Part shown: positions 24,677 to 31,898 of the stretch, in pieces
How positions within the stretch are numbered: the first letter of the stretch is position 1
Layout of the letters: each line of letters starts with the position of its first letter
Assembly (NCBI GenBank): GCA_021776825.1
Contig: JAJFFG010000106.1
Location: 1 to 64,000, forward strand
Reading direction: 5' to 3'
Source of the DNA: Planctomycetota bacterium
GTDB lineage: Bacteria; Planctomycetota; JAJSAM01; JAJVHW01
Length of the DNA: 64,000 nucleotides
Program-made: the position numbers and the translations under genes
The notes under the pieces: generated by a model
Databases searched by the model: none
What the model was told of the DNA's origin: nothing
Seen by the model: the letters and a program-made list of their open reading frames with translations, nothing else

Positions 24677-26113
24677 GTGTGGGATCACAAGACCCGATCC
24701 GTCTCGCGCCTCTGGCTCGACCCGAGTAACCCGCGGCTCGCCGTCCTAAGCGGCTCTCACTCCCAGTCCGACCTTCTCGCCGAGCTGATCCAGCACGAGG
24801 ACGTCAAGGGGATCGCGAAGTCGATCGCCAAGCACGGGTACTTCTCAGCGGAGGTGCCGGTCGTCACGCAGGAGGACTCGAAGACCGTCGTCATCGAGGG
24901 CAATCGCCGCGTGGCGGCGCTCAAACTGCTCCTGGATCCGAGCCGAGCTCCGCAGCAGCATCGCCGGTGGTTCCAGAAGTTGGCTGATGGCGCTGCCGCG
25001 GAGATCCCCGAGAAGATCACGGTCGCGATCGCGGAGTCGCGGCGGGACGTCGTGCTCTACCAAGTGGAGCGCCACACGAAGTCACCTACGAAGCCGTGGA
25101 ACCGCGCGATGTACCGCGCGTTCCAAGTCGCGTTGCTGCGAGAGCAGGGCTACGAGCCAGGCGACGTGCGGCTCACCGACGCCACCGCGGCGCAGGCGCA
25201 CCTCGAGGCCGCCCTGTACCAGGTGCTGCCCGCGCTGCCCGTCGCGTCCGACGTCGCGACGAAGACCTCCAATCCGCGGACGTTCCCCCTGAGCACTCTC
25301 GCTCGCATCGCGTCGAGCAAGTCCGGACGGAAGCTGCTGAAGCTCGAGACCTCCGACGAGCATGGGTTTGTGACCTGGATGAGTCAGGAGCGATTCGAGG
25401 CGGCCCTCACTCGAGTCGTCGAGGACCTCGCTCGCGGCGATCAGGACTCTCGATCCCTTAACGCGGACGCTTCGATAGACGGCTACCTGCGAAGCCTGGG
25501 GCTTGCCGGAGGTCGTCGAGCCAAGGCCGCCACGCCGGCGGCGGCGTTCATCGACCGCGCGTCGGTCGAGACGCCCAGGCCCGCACGCAAGAGAACCCGC
25601 ACGAGGGCGGTGAAGAAGACCAAGCGCACCAAGCTCGTGCCGCCTGGATTTCCATGCGACGTGGCGAACGATCGGATCGAGAAGATCTTCGACGAGCTGA
25701 AGGGGCTGAAACTCGTCGACTTCGAGAACGCCATCGGCGTGCTCTTCCGGACCCTCCTCGACTGCGGGGTCAGCCACTACCTGAGAGAGGGCGGGCACCA
25801 TGCACAGCTGCGCAGGGACCTGGCCGCCGCGAAAACCAAGAAGGGCGGGACACCGCGGCGGCGCAACGTGCACCCCACGCTCAACGAGATGCTCACGTGG
25901 ATCGAGAACAACTCGCCGGCCGACGTGGACGCGCGCGTGCTTCAGGCGATCCGCAACTTCAAGACGAAGTCCGCGAAGTCCCTGTGCCTCGAGGACCTCA
26001 ACCAGATCGTCCACAACGAGTACGTCGCGCCGGGAGCGGATGAACTACGTCGTACGTGGGACAGCCTGGATGCGCTCCTACGGCTTGTCCTCTCACCTGT
26101 GCTTGAGGAGTAA
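24677..26113 (+). CDS. ParB/Srx-fold protein, probable DNA-modification partner
   Basis: Residues about 25-90 form a ParB N-terminal-type domain. HEDVKGIAKSIAKHGYFSAE is followed by PVVTQEDSKTVVIEGNRRV, with the GNRR box that binds nucleotide in the ParB/Srx fold. The following ~150 residues are helical (KPWNRAMYRAFQVALLREQ), as in ParB HTH regions. A basic linker (ARKRTRTRAVKKTKRTK) leads to a C-terminal helical domain of about 160 residues that I do not recognise. GTG 24677 has AGGAGA six bases upstream. The methylase gene starts four bases after its stop, with the ribosome site inside this gene's end, so the two are coupled. A chromosome-partition role is unlikely because there is no parA. 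Confidence 0.75.
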   Translation: MWDHKTRSVSRLWLDPSNPRLAVLSGSHSQSDLLAELIQHEDVKGIAKSIAKHGYFSAEVPVVTQEDSKTVVIEGNRRVAALKLLLDPSRAPQQHRRWFQKLADGAAAEIPEKITVAIAESRRDVVLYQVERHTKSPTKPWNRAMYRAFQVALLREQGYEPGDVRLTDATAAQAHLEAALYQVLPALPVASDVATKTSNPRTFPLSTLARIASSKSGRKLLKLETSDEHGFVTWMSQERFEAALTRVVEDLARGDQDSRSLNADASIDGYLRSLGLAGGRRAKAATPAAAFIDRASVETPRPARKRTRTRAVKKTKRTKLVPPGFPCDVANDRIEKIFDELKGLKLVDFENAIGVLFRTLLDCGVSHYLREGGHHAQLRRDLAAAKTKKGGTPRRRNVHPTLNEMLTWIENNSPADVDARVLQAIRNFKTKSAKSLCLEDLNQIVHNEYVAPGADELRRTWDSLDALLRLVLSPVLEE

Positions 26114-26116
26114 TCC

Positions 26117-27052
26117 GTGCCACCTAGCTCGACGTCGAAGACAAACGTGAGCATGCACCGATATCCCTCGCCGCTGCGCTACCCCGGCGGGAAGGCGAAG
26201 ATCGCCAACTTCGTGAAGCTGCTGCTGATCCAGAACGAGCTCATTGGATGCACGTACGTCGAGCCCTTCGCGGGCGGCGCTGGCGTGGCGCTGGCGCTCC
26301 TCTACGAGGACCTCGTCGACACCGTCCATATCAACGATGTCAACCGGAGCGTCTGGGCGTTCTGGAAGGCAGCGCTGGAGCACACGGACGGACTGTGCGC
26401 CCGCATTGAGAACGCCGACGTCACGGTGGAGGAGTGGAAGCGACAGCGGGAAATCGCCAAAGACGAACAGGCTTCGGCACTCGATGCGGGCTTCGCCGCG
26501 TTCTTCCTGAATCGAACGAGCCGCTCAGGCATCATCGGGGGCGGCGTCATCGGCGGACTCGATCAGCAGGGCAAGTGGAAGATCGACGCCAGATTCAACC
26601 GGGGCCACCTGGTCGAGCGGGTCCTCCGCGTCGGCGATCTCGCGGAGCGGATCACGCTCACGCGTCACGATGCGGCAGCGTACCTGCGCGACGTCCTGCC
26701 ATCGCTCGAGGGCGAGATTCTCGCGTACATCGATCCGCCGTACTTCTCGACCGGCCGACGCCTCTACCAGGACTCCTACGAGGCCGAAGACCACGAGGAG
26801 ATCGCAGGCCTCGTGAGGTCGCTCGAGTCGCCGTGGCTCGTGTCGTACGACACAGCTCAGGAGATCGTCGACCTGTACGACGGCGAGCGGGAGCTCGTCT
26901 ACGACCTGAACTACAGCGCTGGCGACGACCACGGCCGCGGCGAGGAGGTCATGTTCTTGAGCGCGGATCTCGCGTGGCCGGACGCCCCGTCGCCAGCCGG
27001 GCTCAAGCGTGTCGACGTCACGCGGGCGCTGCGCGCGGCCGCCACGCCCTAG
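26117..27052 (+). CDS. Dam-type (D12 class) adenine-N6 DNA methylase
   Basis: The N-terminus PLRYPGGKAKIANF, the SAM-binding VEPFAGGAGVALALL and the catalytic AYIDPPYFSTGRRLY (DPPY) are the three diagnostic motifs of the D12 class, in the alpha order. The central part, AGFAAFFLNRTSRSGI, is also typical. Length 311 residues is normal and no motif is broken. GTG 26117 follows GAGGAG; ATG 26153 is a possible alternative. The target site cannot be read from sequence. No restriction endonuclease is recognisable beside it, so the ParB-like partner or the TIR gene may supply the effector, or this may be an orphan methylase. Confidence 0.9.
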   Translation: MPPSSTSKTNVSMHRYPSPLRYPGGKAKIANFVKLLLIQNELIGCTYVEPFAGGAGVALALLYEDLVDTVHINDVNRSVWAFWKAALEHTDGLCARIENADVTVEEWKRQREIAKDEQASALDAGFAAFFLNRTSRSGIIGGGVIGGLDQQGKWKIDARFNRGHLVERVLRVGDLAERITLTRHDAAAYLRDVLPSLEGEILAYIDPPYFSTGRRLYQDSYEAEDHEEIAGLVRSLESPWLVSYDTAQEIVDLYDGERELVYDLNYSAGDDHGRGEEVMFLSADLAWPDAPSPAGLKRVDVTRALRAAATP

Positions 27053-27119
27053 GCTCCTTCTGGCGCGCCCCCACGAGCAGCGCGAGCCCGAGGGCTGCGC
27101 TGATGCTGATGGTCTTCAT

Positions 27120-27150
27120 CGAAGACTCCTCGAGGTGGGTGAGCGCCCGG
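27120..27150. repeat. 31-base perfect direct repeat, left copy
   Basis: Identical to 29187-29217, contains CTCGAGGTGGGTGAGCGCCC. It lies after the methylase gene and before the end of the minus-strand operon. The inner motif TGGGTGAGCGCCC also occurs at about 29008 and, inverted, at 24613-24625. Confidence 0.8.
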
Positions 27151-27197
27151 CGCGAGCGTAGCGCGAAGAGGGCACGCGCGCGAACTCACGCGCGGTC

Positions 27198-27638
27198 CTA
27201 TCGTCCGCGGCGCTCGTTGATGATCTTCGACGGATCGAGGACCGGCGGGTCGGTGAGCAGCGAGCGTCGCCAGAGCACGTACTCGGCCGGGTTCGGGTGG
27301 CGATGGCGGTAGTAGTCCGCGCCCCGGAGCGTGTAGACGCGACCCATCGATGCGCCCACTCCGTGCACGAGTTCTTCGCGAGACCAGGTGGACTTGCGGA
27401 GACCGATGATCAGCGGGTACCACTCGGAGTACGGGGGGACCCGCGCACGTTCTCCCCGCAGGATCCAGCGCATCCCGATCGCAACGCGGCGCTCTGGCCA
27501 TGCACAGAGCGCAAGTGGCAGCCCCAGCATCGCAACGACGAGGAGGACGCGCCTGAACGCCTCGGCGCTGAGGCGTTTCCGCCACTGCGCGTCGGCGCGC
27601 CGAGGCGCGTCCCCGTGTGCCGCGTCTGCGGTCTTCAT
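27198..27638 (-). CDS. Small membrane protein of unknown function
   Basis: A 146-residue protein with a basic N-terminus, one membrane segment (RVLLVVAMLGLPLALCAW) and a C-terminal domain with several Trp/Tyr residues (PPYSEWYPLIIGLRKSTW, NPAEYVLWRRSLLTDPP). It begins 17 bases after the stop of the preceding minus-strand gene, so it is the last gene of a three-gene operon. No family recognised. Confidence 0.55.
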   Translation of the reverse strand: MKTADAAHGDAPRRADAQWRKRLSAEAFRRVLLVVAMLGLPLALCAWPERRVAIGMRWILRGERARVPPYSEWYPLIIGLRKSTWSREELVHGVGASMGRVYTLRGADYYRHRHPNPAEYVLWRRSLLTDPPVLDPSKIINERRGR

Positions 27639-27654
27639 GCCGTCGCAGAGCGTA

Positions 27655-28362
27655 CTACGGTCGGCAGATTCTGGTGGCCGTCTTGCGCACAGTCACCTGC
27701 ACGTGCTGGCCCGCAGCCCCGATCGGCGTGCTGCCTGAGACGTGCCACGTCGTGGTCTCCGGGCCAGGCGTGCCGCACGGACACTCAATTGGACACGGGT
27801 CGTCGAGCTCCGGGTCGAACCACATCGGGTCCGTCCAGGCATCGCCGCCCTTGTTGTCGTCGAGCTCGTCGTCCGCCTCCGCCACAGCTTCAGCAAGGTC
27901 GGCGAAGAAGCCGATTCCTGCCTGCTTGCTGATCGGCGGGTAGGTGACGAAGATCATCATCGAGGAGTCGAACTCCTCCTCCTTCCGTGGCAGGCCGGTG
28001 GCGCTCGACGCGTAGCTGAACGTGCCCTCGCCCTTGACCGAGGCGCACTCGGTCTTGCCGCACTCGCCAGTCGGCTTGCCCGGGTCGCCCCCGGGGTCCT
28101 GCCAGCGGTACGGTGTCGGTCCGAAGATGCCGGGTGGCGCGAGTACATTTGGCATCCCCATGCCCACGTCGATCCCCGTGAGGAAGTCCGTCAGTCCGGC
28201 AACTGCGTCGCCGTGGGTCCACTCCTGTGCTCCACCCGGCCCTGGCTCGGGCTGTGGATTCGGCTCGGCGAACGTCGGATCGCCTGGGGGGGCGGGTGGT
28301 GCCGGGCCGCCGCTGCATCCGGACCCGGAGCAGCCGCCGCCGGGTTCTGTGTAGGCGGTCAC
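27655..28362 (-). CDS. Unknown protein, Gly/Pro/Cys-rich, operon gene 2
   Basis: A 235-residue protein whose first 45 residues are Gly/Pro/Cys-rich (GGGCSGSGCSGGPAPP). A middle part has paired cysteines (GECGKTECASVKGEG), then FVTYPPISKQAGIGFFADLA, an acidic run, and a Cys-rich segment (DPCPIECPCGTPGPE) before a beta-like end (HVQVTVRKTATRICRP). No signal peptide is evident. GTG 28362 has GGAAGGAG seven bases upstream, overlapping the previous gene's end, so translation is coupled. The cysteine pairs suggest metal binding or disulfides. No family recognised. Confidence 0.55.
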   Translation of the reverse strand: MTAYTEPGGGCSGSGCSGGPAPPAPPGDPTFAEPNPQPEPGPGGAQEWTHGDAVAGLTDFLTGIDVGMGMPNVLAPPGIFGPTPYRWQDPGGDPGKPTGECGKTECASVKGEGTFSYASSATGLPRKEEEFDSSMMIFVTYPPISKQAGIGFFADLAEAVAEADDELDDNKGGDAWTDPMWFDPELDDPCPIECPCGTPGPETTTWHVSGSTPIGAAGQHVQVTVRKTATRICRP

Positions 28363-28366
28363 CGCC

Positions 28367-28735
28367 CTACTCCTTCCAGAGCCTGGCCTGGAAGTCGAAC
28401 GTCATCGCGCCGAGGTCGGTGGCGGCGCCGTTCGCACACGACATCGTGAACTTGAAGCGGATGAAGGCGGCGGCCACTTCGGTCTTGTCGACGTAGACTG
28501 GCTCTGCCGTGGGTCCGGTCAGGTCCTTCGAGAGGCCCTGCGGCGACCAGTCCGACCCGTTGTTGCTGACCTCCGACTCGATCAGGAGCCCGGACGCCGA
28601 GCCGACCATGTTGTAGATCATCGCCGTGCCCGCGACGGCGTCAGCGCGCCGGAGAGGGATGGCATCCGAATAGACAATCAGGCCAGCTGGGTTCACGCCG
28701 ACGAGTGTCTTGTTGCTTGCGAGAGAGACGATCAC
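28367..28735 (-). CDS. Unknown beta-rich protein, operon gene 1
   Basis: A 122-residue protein with alternating hydrophobic strands: TLVGVNPAGLIVYSDAIPL, GLLIESEVSNNGSDWSPQG, AAAFIRFKFTMSC, LGAMTFDFQARLW. The SNNGSDW turn and the strand pattern resemble beta-sandwich modules found in phage-like or surface structural proteins, but no family is certain. The start GTG 28735 is preceded by a perfect AAGGAGGTGA ribosome site, the strongest in the window, which predicts high expression. Confidence 0.6.
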   Translation of the reverse strand: MIVSLASNKTLVGVNPAGLIVYSDAIPLRRADAVAGTAMIYNMVGSASGLLIESEVSNNGSDWSPQGLSKDLTGPTAEPVYVDKTEVAAAFIRFKFTMSCANGAATDLGAMTFDFQARLWKE

Positions 28736-28741
28736 AGGTCA

Positions 28742-28751
28742 CCTCCTTGTG
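28742..28751 (-). promoter_or_regulatory. Perfect ribosome-binding site AAGGAGGTGA
   Basis: Full complement of the 16S rRNA tail on the minus strand, six bases before GTG 28735. No other gene here has so complete a match, suggesting heavy translation of the first gene of the minus-strand operon. Confidence 0.75.
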
Positions 28752-29338
28752 CTGGCGACGCGGGACATCCACGACGCCTCTGTGAGCAGCTGAGCGCGTC
28801 CCGGCCGGCGGGGCGGCTGGTCGCGGGTGCAGACAGGTGAGGTGCGCGCGACACGCCACACGGAGTGCGGCGGAGCGCGGCGAACCGCGTCACGCGGGGG
28901 CGCCAGATGGCTGGATCGGACGCGTACGGTCATCCGGGCGCTCGACAGTCGCGATGAACACGCGACTGCGACATGCGGCGTGCGCATGATCTCGTCCTGA
29001 CAGGTGGTGGGTGAGCGCCCACTACGAGCATCAGGGGACCTGGGTGTCTTGTCAGCCAGACAGGTTGAGGGCCTCGCCGGACGAGCGGCGGCGTGTGGAT
29101 GCGCGAGCCCTGGAGCAAGGCCACATCACGGCCCTCGCCCTTCGGTGGCACGTTGAGGCGGGCTCGCGCTCAGCGGAGGTTCTCGCCGAAGACTCCTCGA
29201 GGTGGGTGAGCGCCCGGGAAGAGGGTAGTGCGACGGCGGTGTTCGGGCCAACGCATCGGGGAGTCCGAGTTGCCGCAGACGGCAACGTGCGGCACAATTC
29301 ACCGGCTCGCAGGCCCCGGAGAAGCCTCGTGAAGCTCG
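28752..29338. other. Gene-free stretch upstream of the minus-strand operon
   Basis: About 590 bases with no supported gene. It holds a third, shorter occurrence of the GGTGGGTGAGCGCCC motif near 29006 and the right copy of the 31-base repeat. The promoter of the minus-strand operon should lie near 28760-28850; no clear consensus is visible. Confidence 0.5.
29187..29217. repeat. 31-base perfect direct repeat, right copy
   Basis: Perfect copy of 27120-27150. The two copies bracket about 2.07 kb that holds the complete three-gene minus-strand operon, as the ends of a small mobile or gene-cassette unit might. Confidence 0.8.
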
Positions 29339-29656
29339 ATGCAGTTCGGCGGGAAGGACGCATCACGGTGCCGTGTGGGGGCAGTCTGCGTCATGGGCGA
29401 TCGTGCGAAGGACTGCCGCATCTCGCCCGCCGTCTACCACGGCTGGGAGCAGCTCGACGTCCCGCACCTGGTGACCGACGTGCTCGACGCGGTGTTTGCG
29501 CTGCCCGACGAGAAGCGAATCGAGCATCCACAGATGAGACCGCCGCTCGTCTTCTACTTCATGAAGCCCGTCGTGCTCGGCCGGAAGTGGATCATCTACG
29601 GGCAGCTGAACGCCGATGGGGAATGGAGGCGGATCTTCCAGGTTTCTCCCCTGTGA
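29339..29656 (+). CDS. Small unknown protein
   Basis: A 105-residue frame; an ATG at 29393 would give MGDRAKDCRISPAVYHGWEQ as the start and seems likelier, since the first 18 codons look unstructured. It contains LVTDVLDAVFALPDEKRIEH and VFYFMKPVVLGRKWIIYGQL, a mixed alpha/beta pattern. It is followed 49 bases later by another small gene on the same strand. No family recognised. Confidence 0.45.
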   Translation: MQFGGKDASRCRVGAVCVMGDRAKDCRISPAVYHGWEQLDVPHLVTDVLDAVFALPDEKRIEHPQMRPPLVFYFMKPVVLGRKWIIYGQLNADGEWRRIFQVSPL

Positions 29657-29705
29657 CGATCGCGCGTACTCTGAAGGGTCCTACCGAGAAGAGGAGCCCA
29701 AGTCC

Positions 29706-30098
29706 GTGAAGAAGCTCGCCAAGCCGAAGATCGAGCCCATCGAAGAGGACGGCGAAGTCGTCGCCATCTACGTACGCCTGCAGATCAAGAGCCGCAAGGC
29801 CGTTCGGACGTTCCAGCCCAACGAGAACGAGCTCGTCTTCTTCTACCTCGACGAGGACGGCGCTCCGGTCGGCATCATGTTCCACTTCCCGTGCACGGGA
29901 CTGGCGATCTCGCGGATTCTGGAGACGGTCATCAACTGCCCGGACGGCTCTCGCTCCGTGCAGAGCAAGACGCGGCACTACTTCCTGACCGACCCGAACG
30001 AGATCGTGCGTGTGCTCGCGGCCTTCGAGGGCGTCGTCCACCAGCTGAGCGAACCGGCGATGTGCAGCGAGGGTCACCTGGTGGAGTCGGCTGGCTAG
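29706..30098 (+). CDS. Small unknown cytoplasmic protein
   Basis: A 130-residue protein from GTG 29706 (GAGGAG ten bases upstream) with a basic start, then well-formed strands (GEVVAIYVRLQIKS, NELVFFYLDEDGAPVGIMF) and a helix (TGLAISRILETVIN). It is soluble and has no signal. No family recognised. Codon bias is like the rest of the chromosome, so it is probably a real gene of the island. Confidence 0.55.
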   Translation: MKKLAKPKIEPIEEDGEVVAIYVRLQIKSRKAVRTFQPNENELVFFYLDEDGAPVGIMFHFPCTGLAISRILETVINCPDGSRSVQSKTRHYFLTDPNEIVRVLAAFEGVVHQLSEPAMCSEGHLVESAG

Positions 30099-30101
30099 TC
30101 G

Positions 30102-30377
30102 TCAGTCGCCCGTCACCTCGTAGCCCTCGATTGACCTGCGCAGCGTCTGGATGCCGTCCGCCTTCGCGCCGGCGGTGACGTCACGGTCCGCCTTCGCGCG
30201 ATCGCGCTCCTGCAGGAGCATGACACCGATGTCCGTCTCGCGCTGCTTGAACGGCGAGTCGTGACGCGTGTCGGAGGCGCCGTCAGACGGCAGCGAGAAC
30301 CCCATCAGCGCAGCGACCGCGAGGATGCGCCCGCCGAAGCCGTTGGCCCTCCTCGGACACCACCCGTGGGACACCAC
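30102..30377 (-). CDS. Possible small protein, convergent with the preceding gene
   Basis: The C-terminal 70 residues (LPSDGASDTRHDSPFKQRET, then DIGVMLLQERDRAKADRD) look coding and helical, and the stop lies only three bases from the stop of the facing gene. The N-terminal 25 residues are doubtful and no ribosome site was found, so the gene may be shorter or decayed. Confidence 0.35.
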   Translation of the reverse strand: MVSHGWCPRRANGFGGRILAVAALMGFSLPSDGASDTRHDSPFKQRETDIGVMLLQERDRAKADRDVTAGAKADGIQTLRRSIEGYEVTGD

Positions 30378-30473
30378 CGCGGCTCGGATGCGCCCGTCAC
30401 GGAGCCCGGCCGAGCCTGGTGGTCGTAGGACGCTCTCGGAGCGTCGCGCCTCGGCTCGGGTCGCCTACAAGAC

Positions 30474-30493
30474 AACATGATCTACGCCAACCT
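30474..30493. repeat. Island boundary repeat, right copy
   Basis: Twenty bases identical to 22422-22441. In frame it reads NMIYANLPVR followed by TAG, the displaced or foreign 3' end of a cehA-like gene without the rest of the gene. It marks the right edge of the accessory region. Confidence 0.7.
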
Positions 30494-30507
30494 GCCTGTC
30501 CGGTAGG

Positions 30508-30736
30508 CGTGCAGGCGGTAGGGCGCTCGCGCGTCCTCGGACCCCCCGCGGGCAACGAGACCACCTCCTCCAGTGCAGGCGGATTGCACTCCCCGCCGCA
30601 CCTTGACAGATGTCCGTTCCCGTTCCAGTCTGTGGGCTCAGTGGGAGGTGTGCGTCGACGTCTCGCTCGCAGCTGACGGACGTCGCTCTGGTGCGTGGTC
30701 GCGCACCGAGCTCGCACTCAGGACAGGGAGGTCCTC
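30508..30736. other. Intergenic stretch after the island
   Basis: No supported gene. Together with 30378-30473 it leaves about 330 bases without a gene around the island edge. The promoter of the exported TIG-like protein gene probably lies here; TTGACA at 30604-30609 is a candidate -35. Confidence 0.4.
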
Positions 30737-31750
30737 TTGCATTCGATGTCTCGATTCCTCACCGGCGTGACCGCCGGCCTTCTCGTCGCGGGACTCTGCG
30801 GCACGTTTGCGTTCGCGGTCGGTGACGGCGGATCCGGCACGCTCGGCACGACGTACGACTACGAGGTCGGCGACCTGGGCGCGAAGGCGCCCAAGATCAG
30901 CCTGGCGTTCGCGGGCGCTCCCGGCGCGAAGGGCGATCCCAAGGCCAAGGCCAAGGTGACCGGGTACGCGGGCGGGCTGCTCTCGTTCCAGATCTCCAAG
31001 GCGACTGGCCCTGGTGTGTTCGACGTGACGGTCACGCCGAAGGACAAGAGCATCACGCCGGTCGAGTTCGTCGGCGGCGTCGTCCTCGTCGGTCCCGACG
31101 TCCAGAGCGTCGATCGGGCCAGCACTCCGGCAGGCGGCGACCTCGTCATCAACGGCCAGTTCTTCGGCTCGAAGAAGCCGAAGGTGTTCGTCGGTGGCAA
31201 GAAGGCCAAGGTCACGGTCGTGACCGACACCGAGGTCACGATCTCGCTGAACAAGGGCACGCCCGCCGGCGACCAGGACGTAGTCCTTCAGAACAAGGTC
31301 GGCGAGGACACGCTGGCCGCAGCCGTGTTCGTGACGGTTCCGCCGAAGCCCATCAAGGGCAAGGACGCGGTCACGGGCAAGGTCGGCGGCTCGAAGTTCA
31401 AGAACCGCAAGGGCACTGTTGTGGCCTCCGTGCTGCTCGGTACCGGAAGCGACCGCGGGCTCACCCTGGCGGCGACGCAGATCAAGGTCGTGAACCGCCT
31501 GCCGTCGAGCACGTCGATGACGGTCCTGGCCACGTTCCCGGACGCGTTGGCGAACCTGCAGCTCCCGGCCACCGTGCCCATCACGAGTGGTCTGCTCACC
31601 ACGCTGTCCAACGGTGCCATCATCAACGGTGGCTCGATGACGCTGACCGCGATCGATGGCGCCCGCATCCAGGGCACGTTCAACTTCACGTCCACGGGCC
31701 AGAACGTCACCGAAGGCAAGTTCACAGCCACGATCATCAACCCCGAATAG
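30737..31750 (+). CDS. Exported TIG/IPT-like protein
   Basis: A signal peptide (FLTGVTAGLLVAGLCGTFAFA) is followed by about 310 residues of mainly beta sequence. One unit (VQSVDRASTPAGGDLVINGQ, FFGSKKPKVFVGGKKAKVTV, VTDTEVTISLNKGTPAGDQD) has the pattern of an IPT/TIG immunoglobulin-like fold as found in surface proteins. The end (MTLTAIDGARIQGTFNFTST) also looks beta-sandwich. TTG 30737 is chosen as start since GGGAGG lies five bases before it. A strong terminator follows, so it is transcribed alone. Likely an envelope or secreted protein. Confidence 0.75.
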   Translation: MHSMSRFLTGVTAGLLVAGLCGTFAFAVGDGGSGTLGTTYDYEVGDLGAKAPKISLAFAGAPGAKGDPKAKAKVTGYAGGLLSFQISKATGPGVFDVTVTPKDKSITPVEFVGGVVLVGPDVQSVDRASTPAGGDLVINGQFFGSKKPKVFVGGKKAKVTVVTDTEVTISLNKGTPAGDQDVVLQNKVGEDTLAAAVFVTVPPKPIKGKDAVTGKVGGSKFKNRKGTVVASVLLGTGSDRGLTLAATQIKVVNRLPSSTSMTVLATFPDALANLQLPATVPITSGLLTTLSNGAIINGGSMTLTAIDGARIQGTFNFTSTGQNVTEGKFTATIINPE

Positions 31751-31777
31751 GGACGCCGGGTCACTGCGACCCGCTTG

Positions 31778-31808
31778 CCGCCCCGGTGACCTCGCGTCAC
31801 CGGGGCGG
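31778..31808 (+). terminator. Rho-independent terminator
   Basis: A 13-base-pair perfect stem (CCGCCCCGGTGAC with GTCACCGGGGCGG) and a five-base loop, followed by CTTTCGATTCC. It lies 28 bases after the TIG-like gene. Confidence 0.85.
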
Positions 31809-31898
31809 CTTTCGATTCCGGGGATCACCTGGGGATCGGATTCGCGCGGCCAGTTAGGATCTCGGCCTCGATGGGACAGGCGGGACGGAGGTGAGACG

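Noticed and set aside
24677-26113. Chromosome-partition ParB
   Set aside because: No parA neighbour, no parS-like inverted repeat noticed, and the C-terminal domain differs; the methylase coupling points elsewhere.
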